DNA of 64,000 nucleotides from Synchiropus splendidus. Taxonomy: Eukaryota > Chordata > Actinopteri > Syngnathiformes > Callionymidae. The notes below the pieces were generated by a model that ran no database searches, had not been told where the DNA came from, and saw only the letters and a program-made list of their open reading frames with translations. The translations under genes were made by a program, and so were the position numbers. The stretch covers positions 14,804,866-14,868,865 of the forward strand of contig NC_071343.1 of the NCBI RefSeq assembly GCF_027744825.2. Reading direction: 5' to 3'. Below are positions 54,101 through 64,000 of this stretch, piece by piece; within the stretch, counting starts at the first letter, position 1; the number at the start of each line of letters is the position of its first letter.

Positions 54101-55179
54101 AAAGGGAAAAAAAAGGTAAATGGGCCTTTGATCGACTAGGACCAGAAACTTGAGGAAGGAGACCACTGAAACCGAAGTCCGTCCAGTGAGTTTGCTTGTG
54201 AACTACAAAGGTGTGGAAAGCCTCTCAATGACCTGAACAAGTCAGGACTCACCTGTAGCTGGTGGAAGCTGAATTAAATCTACTTCTGAACCAAGCAGCA
54301 CCAATGCGCTCTCCTGTTCTTCATCATCTCCCTCTCTGATCTGATGTGTGGAACCAAACCCACTTGTTGGACCAATTTCCTGGACTGTGTCTCTCCAGCA
54401 GGGCTGATGCAGGTGAGAGTGAAAATCGGTGGCTGTAGCGGATGATCAATGGCCCTCTGTTAAGCCTCATAAACACTAGTGTCACCAGGAGTGCAGCTCC
54501 ACACTCGCCGCCTCTGAAATATTCATTACTTTTCCTCCGACACTGTCCGCGCTCCACGTCAAAATGGATTAGAGCCATTTTTCCTCCTTTTAGTGACAGC
54601 GTGACGGCAAACCCGGGGCCGGGCTTCAGCTTAAGCACGTTCCGTCTGTGCGCAGGTTATTGTCGCTGAAGGCAGCAGAGTGAATCCTCCGCCGCTGATC
54701 ATGGTCAACAGCTCGCGAGTGCCTTTTGTGTCGAGCTAGAATAGCTCACTCTGGTGCATCTTAATGTGATTAGTTGCCTTTGTTGCCGTGGATTAGCTTG
54801 TATTAGCTCGTGCTTCTGTTGTGCTTGGGATGTTAGGAGGGCTGTTGCATGTTTAAAGCAGCTTTTCTCAGGGGTTCCCCTCCCAAAAATTAGGGTTTTA
54901 ATGATCCGCTTCAAGAGCACCAGACAGAGCAGAGTGGAACCATATGTTAATGTTTCGCCGCTAGGAGTGATGTTAAGGTGAACATCCGCCGCAGAAAACA
55001 GCATGAGAGAAACCTGTGCCCAAAATGTTGCCGCAGATATTACTGTACATTTGATGTCAGTTGGTGGTTAAAACAAGCACAACCAAAACAAGAAGCAAAA
55101 TATGTTCTTAGCCAGTGGAGGACTACGGTACAACACAGTGAAATCACACGTGTAACTTCAACCCCTCTAGTGATAAACT

Positions 55180-55510
55180 GATCACGGATGGAGTCATTCT
55201 GTGTGTCATGCACAGTGGATGAGTGGTGTGCAATGTTAGGTTTGTCTTACAGGAGTGTCTATTGGTTGGTGTGACAGCTCTTCTCATTGGCTGAAGAAGG
55301 CGTACGCAATGTGACGTGTGCGTGTTGACGTTAGCAGTGTTATGAAAGCCAGGGAAGCATACTAGTTTTTGACCGTGTTATTGCTGTTTTTGTTTTACTG
55401 CACAGTTATTTTGTTGTCAGAAAAAGGATCTCAATAAACCCAGTCAAAAGGAGCCGCTCATTTTCTTGCCTTGGAAGGCACGTGTCAACTACATGTTCGA
55501 CTTCCATGTT
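55180..55510 (+). mobile_element. Possible solo LTR or LTR-like repeat fragment
   Basis: It has a promoter-like ATTGGCTG (inverted CCAAT) near 55288, an AATAAA near 55433 followed by GTCAAAAGGAGCCGCTCATT, and a compact layout like U3-R-U5 of fish retroelements. No flanking duplication or partner LTR was found, so this is a weak call. Confidence 0.25.
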
Positions 55511-57232
55511 GAAGAGTGTTTTGGAAAAGAAAAGACAGAACCACACTTACAATCACTTTCCCCAAGTTTATGTAAGTCTCACAGGGTCAGAGTTACATTT
55601 GCTTTCTTAATTTTTTAGCTCGTTGGTGGAGTTGATTTTTAACAGTGTCATTAATAATTCACTATTAATTTTTAGCAGTGTAAAAAGTTCACAGATAAAA
55701 GCGAACTTTTTTAGACTACTGTGTGTTGCTTTCATTTTTCTGTTCATTTCTCACATTCTCACCTCCACCAAGATGGTGGTGTTCACAACAGCGTTGGGTT
55801 GTCAAAACGTGAAAAGTGATTGAACCATTTTGATTACATTTTCAGGAAATATGTGACATGATACAAGGAACAAATGATTCACTTCTGGGAGTGATCTGGA
55901 TCACACATTGGATCCTGGAATTTTTTGAAGGACTATTAGGTTTCGTGATGCTTTGTGAAGCTCCATAAAACAGTGTGCTCATTTTAAATGCTCAGAAGGT
56001 GGTGCTCTTGCTTTTAAAAAAATGATAAAAGGCTTCTTTGAAATGTTTGTTCAAATCTAGAGATTTTAGAGCAGAGTGGACTCTGAAAATGAGGACCCTG
56101 TTTCATGAAGCCTCACCAACCCATCGACCAGTTTCTGTATACTAGATTTACTATAAAAGTCTTTTCACCTTCATTTTCGGTTATAATTTCTCACATTTAC
56201 AGGGTTACTTTTTGACATAGTAAAGTGTCAGTCAAGTCAACGGTCTGTTTACAGTACATTGTATTTACAACAGGGTTAAACACCATGTTGGTGCTTCAGT
56301 GCTTTGATTTCAATGACAAAATGTATGATGTAATTGCTGGTTCCTGTATAATCTGGATTCCCTCCCTTTGCCTTTTCCCGGGGGAAGAACGGCAGACCAA
56401 GCACAGATGGCTGGATCCACCGAAGTCTGACCTGGGGGCAGAAGGACTTCAGAGCAGCCCAAGAGCGGAAAAGGCCAAGAAGGAGATCTATATGTCCTTG
56501 TGCCGCTCTTTGCCCATAAAAATGAAGAGTCAGTTTCACTTGGAGTACCTCCTTTTACTGAGTCTGAAAATAAACATTGATCCGTCCTCTCTTCTCGGCT
56601 CTCTATCTTGGGATTCCCCAGTCCTCTTTACCATTCCCGCTCCTGTCCTGCTCCCCGATACTGAGGCCATCACTGCATTCAACACTATAAATACAGCTGA
56701 TCTCACACTTAAGTCTGCGCTCGACCAGCGCAGAGAAAATATGACGTGACTTTTGATGTGGACGCTGTCGAAGCAGCGGAAACACTTAGACAGCAGTTCA
56801 GCAGCAGCTGGCAAGGTTTCACTATATGTCAGCAAAACACCATGATTATTTGACGCCTCACTTTTTTGAATCGCAGGTCAAACTCCAACTCCTGAGGCCA
56901 CTACAGAATTTAACAGCCTTTTTTTTTAAAGCTGTTTTTTTAATCAGATAAGCAAGCTTGTGTGAGAGGGAACTTTTCACACTATTCTTCTCCAGTCTCA
57001 TTAAAAGTGAAAACAGATCGTCGGGTTTTTTAATTAGTGCGGCCACAACGATGATGTAGTTATCTGCTGATGCAGGTAATGACTTTCTAACTCACATCTG
57101 TTTTTCATCAGCTCCATTCAGCAGCTCCAGTAAAGCTATTCGTATCAATAATATTTGTGTGTTACGCAACATCAGTGCAGTGCATCAAGGTGACATCATT
57201 TATAGTTCACTACCATACTAGGTTGCTCTGGT

Positions 57233-57762
57233 GTATACTTTAGTTTTGGGAAAAACACCCCCTTGTGGGGTCCTCAGGTGTGTTTTCCTGGTTAAGCCTT
57301 GGGTTTTAGATGGTTAGGTTTAGGGCGAGAGGCTGGGGAAAGCATTATGGCAATGAGTGGTCCTCACAAAGATGGGGCAACAAACAAGTGTGTACTTGTA
57401 TAGCTATCCTTCTGGGGACATTTTGTCCCTCAATCCTCAATTTGAGGATTAAAATTTCAATATAATAATATCATTGGGTTTAAGTTTGGTTAATAGTCCT
57501 GGTTAAGGATAGACATTTGGATGGTTAGGTTTATGGTGAGAACGCGTGCAGGCATCAGGCCTGTCCTCACAAGGTTTAGAGGGTTAAAACCTCACTAAAA
57601 GTAGTTTATCATAATTGGGTGCAAGTTTGTTTCATAGTCCTGGTTAATGTTAACCATTTGTTTTGGATGGTTAAGTTTAGGGTGAGCGGCTGGGGAAAGG
57701 GTTATGGCAATGAGAGGTCCTCACAGAAATAGTGTGAAGAAGAAATGTGTGTGTGTGTGTGT
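57233..57762. repeat. Dispersed GGTTAGG-type fish repeat with internal direct repeats and a (TG)n tail
   Basis: The phrase TGGTTAGGTTTAGGGCGAGA then GGCTGGGGAAAG at about 57312 recurs, slightly changed, at about 57667, 355 bases on, with a more diverged middle copy near 57520. Each is followed by a GGTCCTCACA-type sequence. The block ends in (TG)n at 57744-57762. It matches a common fish intergenic repeat that reads (after a TG run) 'tcctggttaaggttag'. Confidence 0.6.
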
Positions 57763-58117
57763 TCGGGCAAACACGTTCAGCCATTCTCAGCATGTGGTTG
57801 TCAGAACTCATTACTACTGAGGCAGGCGGTAATGTCATTTTAATAATGTGTCAATATCTGCTACCTTCCAGTGGAAGACAAATGAGCACACACTGTCGTT
57901 CACACACAGATTTGCCACACAATACAAAAGACCTATGTTGGTTTGGAATTAAGGCTGCTGCTCCTGAAGAGAACTGACTGAATTTTGGACTCTGATCCAT
58001 AAACAGAGTCCTACAAATGTAAGTATCAATTCAGTCTTGCAACTTATTCATTTTCCTCCATCAAGGTGAGTTCAGGTCACTGTGGGCGCAATGTAACGCA
58101 CTGAGCCCAGAATCCTC

Positions 58118-58147
58118 CTATATATAATATATATATATATATATATA
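58118..58147. repeat. (AT)n microsatellite
   Basis: About 15 TA repeats with one interruption. Confidence 0.9.
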
Positions 58148-59589
58148 GCGAATCACATTTATTCCCTCTCTCAGTCGTGAACCCAAAGAAAAACAAATTC
58201 TGCGCCACAACCGCAGGTGCCAAGTGAAGTCAACCAACATTGTTCTTTTGAAAACTTTTCCAACAGAATTCCCAAAATAGAGGAGCAGAAGTGGGGCGGA
58301 CATGGACCTAGATTGCTTGCAGCTAATAAGAGAAATATAGGACAGAAGCTTTCAGCGTTCGCCGCTGAGCGTCTGCCTGCTGCCTGTCAACCTTAAAAGG
58401 TGTCGCTTGAGGAGGGTTGTTCCATTATCTAGCAGCTGAGCGGGGAGCGAGCCGCGGGATCAGATTTGGGATTCCATGAATGACAAAAGATCCAGGAGAG
58501 GGATGTCGGCGAGGAACGACAACAAAGCATTAGACTCTCGGAGTGGGCTCTTGGTGCTGTTCTGATCGAAGATCCTGCGATATCTCTCTGTTTGTCTGTC
58601 CATCTTCATGGCTCTCTGGTTGTGTTTTCCTGTGTGTGTCACCCTGTGTTTGTGAGTCTTTACATGCATGTATTTGTCAGTCTCCGGTAAAGCTCAGAGT
58701 AAATCTATGGGTGACAGTGTGGCGTGTGCAAATAGGTGTGTGTTTTGAAGTGTGACTGCTCTGTTTATCTTCCTCGTGTTTGCTCCTCGTATTTTCATTC
58801 TGCACTTGATGTAGCATTGTGTGTCATGAAATGCCTTTTTATTATGACAGTTCTTGTTACTGTAAGTGTGATGATGTTGTGTTGTCTGTCTCGGTGAGGG
58901 ACGGAAACACATTTGGCTGGTTTTGTGTGTTTTTCTGACAACGCTGATGTGAGGCCTAGATATCCGTCTGAGTGCTGGAATCACTTATTCATGACACACG
59001 CATCGCTGGTGAGATGAATATTTCACATCCAATATCACTACAAATGTCTGCAGTATCACTACTTTTTAGCGTAACACTTGAAGTACATAGTGTGAAAACC
59101 CCACCTGAGCGCTGGGAAATAGCAGTAATGTTTCTTTCAAAAGCAGACTGGGGTGTCTGAGTCCATGTTGGTGAATTCAAAGTGTGTGTACATGAACCTG
59201 CTGTCTGGGCCAGATGAGGAGTGGCAGATGGTTTCTCCTCACAGCAGGTTTGTATATATTTATACTGTATATCCCTTGCTCCTATCATTAACTAGACCGG
59301 GGCCCCCCGCCCGGGCCCTGTCTGGCTTCCTCCTCTAACACTATTAGCATGCAAATGACAGCTGAGCCCCTCGCTGGAGGGGGCTGATGGGCTGCAGCAG
59401 ACCCTGCATGAATATCATTTTCTTCTTTGTTGTGGGATTATGAGAGGCCAGGTGCTGCTGGGCGGCAGTCAGAGTCGAGAAGACCAGTTCACAAGGTTTT
59501 TCGACTCAAATCGTCTTCAACCAACTGAACTCAGATGTCACAGCTCTTATCGGTGAAGTGGAACTCACCGTGACATGACACGTCTTTTT

Positions 59590-60830
59590 TATCCGCTGCT
59601 ATAACTGCGCTGGCTTCCACTGCCACCTCCAGCATCTCTCCTCTTCCTCCTTCCCCTGCTTCTATTGAGGCCACTGCTATTGCCAGAACTGCTACTTCCT
59701 CACTAACCTTCCTTCATGACAGCTAAGAAAACTGTTTCCACCATCGAGCACCCTTCTTCACCTAGTACTAATACTACCAACGCTACTGCAACAACTTCCA
59801 AACAGCACCAGCTATTAAACTGCAAATAAACCTATTATATAATAGTGCACATCCGGCTAGTACCGCTGCTGCTGACGTGTCAAAGATAAAATACAATTCT
59901 GTTTATTTATAATAAGGCGACTTTTGTAACTAGTACTGCTCTACTAATACTATACTAATACTTCCGCTGCTTCTTGTAGTGATCCTACACCAGATAACAA
60001 AAAGACATTGAATCAATGCCGAAAGTGCTTGTCAAGATTAACAGTGATGCAACGTTGAAATTCCAATTCTGACCATAATTAAACGTATGTAGTGTTGTAA
60101 CAGGAACATCATTTCAATGTTCATCTTTCAACTCCCACCAAACATTACCATTCTGACCAAAATACAATGGTGAATTAATATACTTTGCTATTTGGGACAT
60201 TTTTTATGGCACACAAATAAATTTCCACTGCATATGTTTTTTTATTTTGTACTTAGCCTATGCCAGAAGTCAGAAAGAGAGAAAAAGAAATAAATAAAAT
60301 CGCACAAGCAGATGGTGACACCTGTGACTCAGTAAGATTTGTGGGCTACTATCAAAGTTTGGAGTAAATAGAGATCACAAACCAATGCATGGCTCCATAT
60401 ATGCTATGCATATATCATACGTCTACTAGTACTTAAAATAATATTACTGCAATATGCTACTATAGCATTATAGAACATAATGACCATCTGGAAGCACATC
60501 TACTGCTACTATTATAAGTATTACTTCAACCACCAACAGTGTAACAACTACCACATCAATTTGAAATACTGCTACTACAACAAATGCCACAAGTAATGCT
60601 AATACTGCAATAGTAACTAGGATGGGATCCACAACATAGATCGGATACAAATACTTTAACAATCTGACTTCCATCGCAATGACAAATACCTCCACTATAC
60701 TATGACTTCTTCAACCATCATCAACAAATGCTTGTACTGCTATGGCTGCAACAACTACCAGTGCCCTAATGTAATGTGTATTATTCTACTCCTGCTACTA
60801 CTACTACTACCATTTGGATAAGTCTTCCGT
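59590..60830. repeat. Degenerate triplet-rich tract (ACT/CTA/CTG type)
   Basis: Scattered runs such as CTACTGCAACAAC, ACTGCTACTACAACAA and CTACTACTACTACCA occur on a three-base rhythm, broken by non-repetitive AT-rich sequence around 59880-60440. The hydrophobic, Val-rich open frame on the - strand at 60468-60695 is a translation of this tract and not a membrane protein gene. Confidence 0.6.
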
Positions 60831-62589
60831 ACTTCAATAAATAAATGAAATATTTATCCCCTAATTTATAAAACATTTTATAGGAAACCGTAAAACGCAG
60901 TAGAGAAGTGTTTGACTGTAGTGGATGTAAATAAATGATGAAATATTTTCTTTTGATCACAAGGATGCATTGCACCACAATCACATTAGTTTTCTTCTTT
61001 CACGCATTAAAGGGTCTGTTGGGAAGAAGAGGCTAGCTACCATTCATAAAAGTGAGGTGCAGGACTGTCACAATTAACAGTAACAATGAGTCATGCATGG
61101 CGGGGGGGAAGCATAAATCATGCACCACTGCAGCTGAGGCTGTTTAACTGAATCAATGTCAGAAGTAAACAAATCTTCCCCGCTGTGTCGGAGAGAGACA
61201 TCGACAGATATTTAGGTGAAAATGCTGCCCATCGTTCACCTCTCTGTGACTTCATCCAAAACAGCGCCTGCGAGCCTCTGGAGAGTTCCCATCACAAATG
61301 TGCAAACATGGACGTAATAAGCGCCTCTAATGTGAAAAGGAAGAGTCACATATGGACAACAGTCTCATCACTATGTCCATATTCAGTATCAAATGATTAT
61401 TATTCAACACTCATGCTGCTGAATTTAAAGTGAATCCTGCATGGTTTCGGGTGGAATCTGAAATACAAGAATATCACACATGCATGTTTTTTCTTCCAGA
61501 AGTTTGTGAAGGTTTCGAGGTTTAGACAGCAGTGAGAGTTTTGCTCGGTGAGTGTCTCTGTCCTTCACTGCTGTGAGCCTCCTGTGGATTCTGTGAATTA
61601 TTTAAGAGACAGCAGTCATCTGTGAGGGAACCCACCAGGCTCTCCTCCGAGTCCCCCGAGCCTTTCGAGGGCACTGCTGCCCCAAATAGCATGGCAGAGG
61701 TAGAAGGTTACAACACACTGCAGCTATCTGGATCTGAGATTCAAGCGCCTACAAGTGTCGGCAGAGGAGCTGATATTGGAAAAGAGACCAACTTCAGGCG
61801 GAGGAAGATTTCCGACTGTAGACTTTCACTAGTCCATCTTGACAGTCCATCTTGCTGTGTCTGCAGGCATGAGCGGTCAGCGCTGTGACAAGTGACGGAC
61901 AATGACTCTGTCACTCATGTTGCCACGTACAGACTTCACAGCACTTCAGCTGAGATGCTGAACTCAGTAACCCAGTCATTGTAAGGACATAACTAACATA
62001 ACTACTCTCAAAATAAGATACAAAAGGACTACAAGAGTAACTAGTACACAGTTTTTGACTGACGAATGAGTTATAAAATAACAGAACGGACATTGAAATT
62101 ATGAAGTCAGAAGGAAACAATGCAAAAACAGCACTGTAGGAAAATTCTCACAATATATTCAATAGTGTCACATTTCGTTTCTCTTGTGCTTTTATTTTGT
62201 TATTTCCTGTGTTCCTGTTTGTCGTTTCCTGTTCTTCTCTTTCATCAGATTCACAGCAGCGCAGCTGGATCCCATTCCACTGATCAGACTCCACTGATTT
62301 CTACACCTGGGTTCCAGTCTGCGCTGCCAGGTGGTTGCTTCTCATCCTCACGGTAAACTCTCTCTCGGCCCTCTGTTATATATTTCTAAATTCCCTGCGT
62401 GCTTGATCTTCTTTCTGCCGCTTCCTTAGCTGTTTCTCTTTGCTCTGTTTTCTGCATTCTCGTTTCTCTCGATTATATTGTGAGTGAGTGCTTTGTTTGA
62501 CTCACCTTTTGCTTTTCCTCTCGTCATTGTTATTCCTTGTGTGTGTGTGTTTAATTCCACCATCGAGCACTTACTACAGTGATGACTAA

Positions 62590-62890
62590 AGTGTGTGTGA
62601 AGGTGTGTGTGTGTGGGTACTTGTTTATCCCACCTTGTGGGGATTCTTGACACTTTCCTTGTGGGGGTGTTATGTGAGGACCATTTGGCTGGACCTCACA
62701 AGCCTGAATTTAAGAATGAAGACGTCAAAATAGCTAGGGCATTGTCGGTGTGTTTAAGTTAGGTTCAGAGTCCTGGTTAAGGTTAGCCATGTGTTTTGCA
62801 TGGTTTCTGGGTAGGAGACAGGGGAAAGCATTACCACATAATATCCCCACAGGTTAGCAATACAAACGTATATGTGTGTGTGTGTGTAAT
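62590..62890. repeat. Second copy of the GGTTAGG-type fish repeat, bounded by (TG)n
   Basis: A TG run near 62600-62615 leads into CACCTTGTGGGGATTC, GTGAGGACCATTTGGC, AGAGTCCTGGTTAAGGTTAG and a second TG run at about 62872-62888. The middle phrases match the block at 57233-57762. Confidence 0.6.
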
Positions 62891-63006
62891 GGGATCTCTC
62901 CAGGGTATTTCCACCCTCATGGCTCGGGCTACACATGGAGCTTATCGCCACACATGACATCAAGTACCTGCGGTCTTGGTGTGGAGATAAATACACACTT
63001 CCACAG

Positions 63007-63010
<4 letters not shown>

Positions 63011-63041
<31 letters not shown>

Positions 63042-63042
63042 G
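63011..63042. repeat. (AC)n microsatellite
   Basis: About 15 uninterrupted AC repeats after GCGCGC. Confidence 0.9.
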
Positions 63043-64000
63043 TCTGTCCTTTCAAGCTAACAAAATGTCAAGTCACGGCATGTCTGGTGACCGCCGGGGA
63101 GCCGCCGTCATCCTTCTCACTCGACATCGATCTTCCGAGCAAAATAAAAACCCTGCACTCCACTTTCGTCTCTTAAAGTATCAGCACCATGTTTGTTCAT
63201 TACCCCTCCAGTCCATCATCACGCGCTTTTGTGTTTTTCATAATTGCTGTAAAGATTTTCTATGAATCACTGCATGATATTCTAAAGAGCAGACTGCTTC
63301 CGTTGGCTCTGACTCACGATGTTGTTCGAAGGAGGTGTTCACAATAGTGGTCTGAGAGGAAATGCAAAGAGAGTTTTCAGAGATTCTAAAAGCGTAATGG
63401 ACGTTAAGTGTTAACAGAGGAGCACATGCTGAGACAAGAAGCAGAGAAGAAGTGATGCAAGATGATGATGATGCCCTCAACATCTGCTCAGCTCCACAGG
63501 AGGAGGACATGCAAGGGGTTGAGTCAATGTGACTGGTAAACTTTTCTGCATGGAGTAGAGGACTTGACACATGATACCGTGTTGTTTTGAAATCCAACCC
63601 ATGTCACATCTTTTCCTCCTTAATAAAGCCCATGGCAGCAGAAGAGGAAAGCCTCACTTCAGCCTCGCAGTGTGACGTCTGCTGTTACTGTCAACAGCGC
63701 TGCCAGGATGGTGAAATTTGATGCCAGCTTTTCCACACTGTTTTTGTCTCCCCCACTACACTCCATTACCCAATTTAATTTCCGATTGTTCTACTGCTGG
63801 ATGTCTCTATGATTTATGCTTTATTCTGCACGATTACGGATCATTACAAGAGACGTAATGGACCTCCTGGTATCTCTCTGGCTTTCATTTACGTTCTCTC
63901 CCATGGCTCCAAGAACGAGGTGTGTTTTTAGCCTGATAAATTCAAACTTCTCATTAAGTTCCAGCTGTTTCAGTCATCGAAAGAGGTAAAAGGATAGCTA

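Larger units (their letters stand above)
47251..64000. other. Intergenic region downstream of c3orf70
   Basis: No coding exon, tRNA or other RNA gene was recognised in 16.7 kb. It contains the transposon remnants, microsatellites and low-complexity tracts listed separately, with unique stretches between them. Several compact GC-balanced stretches (54440-54720, 59290-59480, 63600-63990) read unlike the AT-rich background and might be conserved regulatory elements. That is unproven. Confidence 0.6.

Noticed and set aside
56225..56749. 174-codon open frame on the + strand
   Set aside because: One frame of this length is about what chance gives in 64 kb at this base composition. The predicted protein is not recognised and has no flanking exon signals I trust.
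60468..60695. Very hydrophobic Val/Leu-rich frame that looks like a membrane protein
   Set aside because: It is a translation of the degenerate triplet tract (GTA/GTT/GTG on the - strand), not a gene.

Overview
The window is vertebrate nuclear DNA, almost certainly from a teleost fish. It has spliced genes with GT-AG introns, a base composition of roughly 40% GC, long dinucleotide microsatellites, and several fish-type DNA transposons, hAT-like MITEs and LINE tails. The four genes recognised are the fish counterparts of the human chromosome 3q27 block IGF2BP2 - TMEM41A - EHHADH - C3orf70.

Layout. Positions 1-5989 hold the 3' half of igf2bp2 on the + strand: eight coding exons covering the end of KH2, the KH2-KH3 linker, KH3, KH4 and the C-terminus. 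A long 3'UTR follows, to about 9660, with a let-7 site pair. tmem41a (five exons, 11843 down to 10484) lies tail-to-tail with it on the - strand. ehhadh (seven exons, 13074-21184, +) starts about 1.2 kb from the tmem41a start, and that divergent spacer contains a 165-bp tandem repeat. c3orf70 (+) has its first coding exon at 23238-23421 in a GC-rich promoter region and its second at 45121-45782, separated by a 21.7-kb intron. No further coding exon was found from 45783 to the end. That stretch holds a probable 3'UTR, transposon remnants, microsatellites, a degenerate triplet-repeat tract and some unique sequence that may be regulatory.

The genes do not form an operon-like system. igf2bp2 encodes a cytoplasmic mRNA-binding protein, tmem41a an ER multi-pass protein of the VTT/DedA family, ehhadh the peroxisomal L-bifunctional enzyme of beta-oxidation, and c3orf70 a conserved protein of the UPF0524 family. 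I found no RNA genes, CRISPR arrays or novel multigene system. The most useful observations are: let-7 sites placed between two igf2bp2 polyadenylation signals; a non-canonical C-terminal SQL peroxisomal signal in ehhadh; a KKXX ER-retrieval tail in tmem41a; an overlapping uORF at the c3orf70 start; an inverted pair of related MITEs in and downstream of ehhadh; and a 5'-truncated RTE-like LINE with a perfect 16-bp target duplication.
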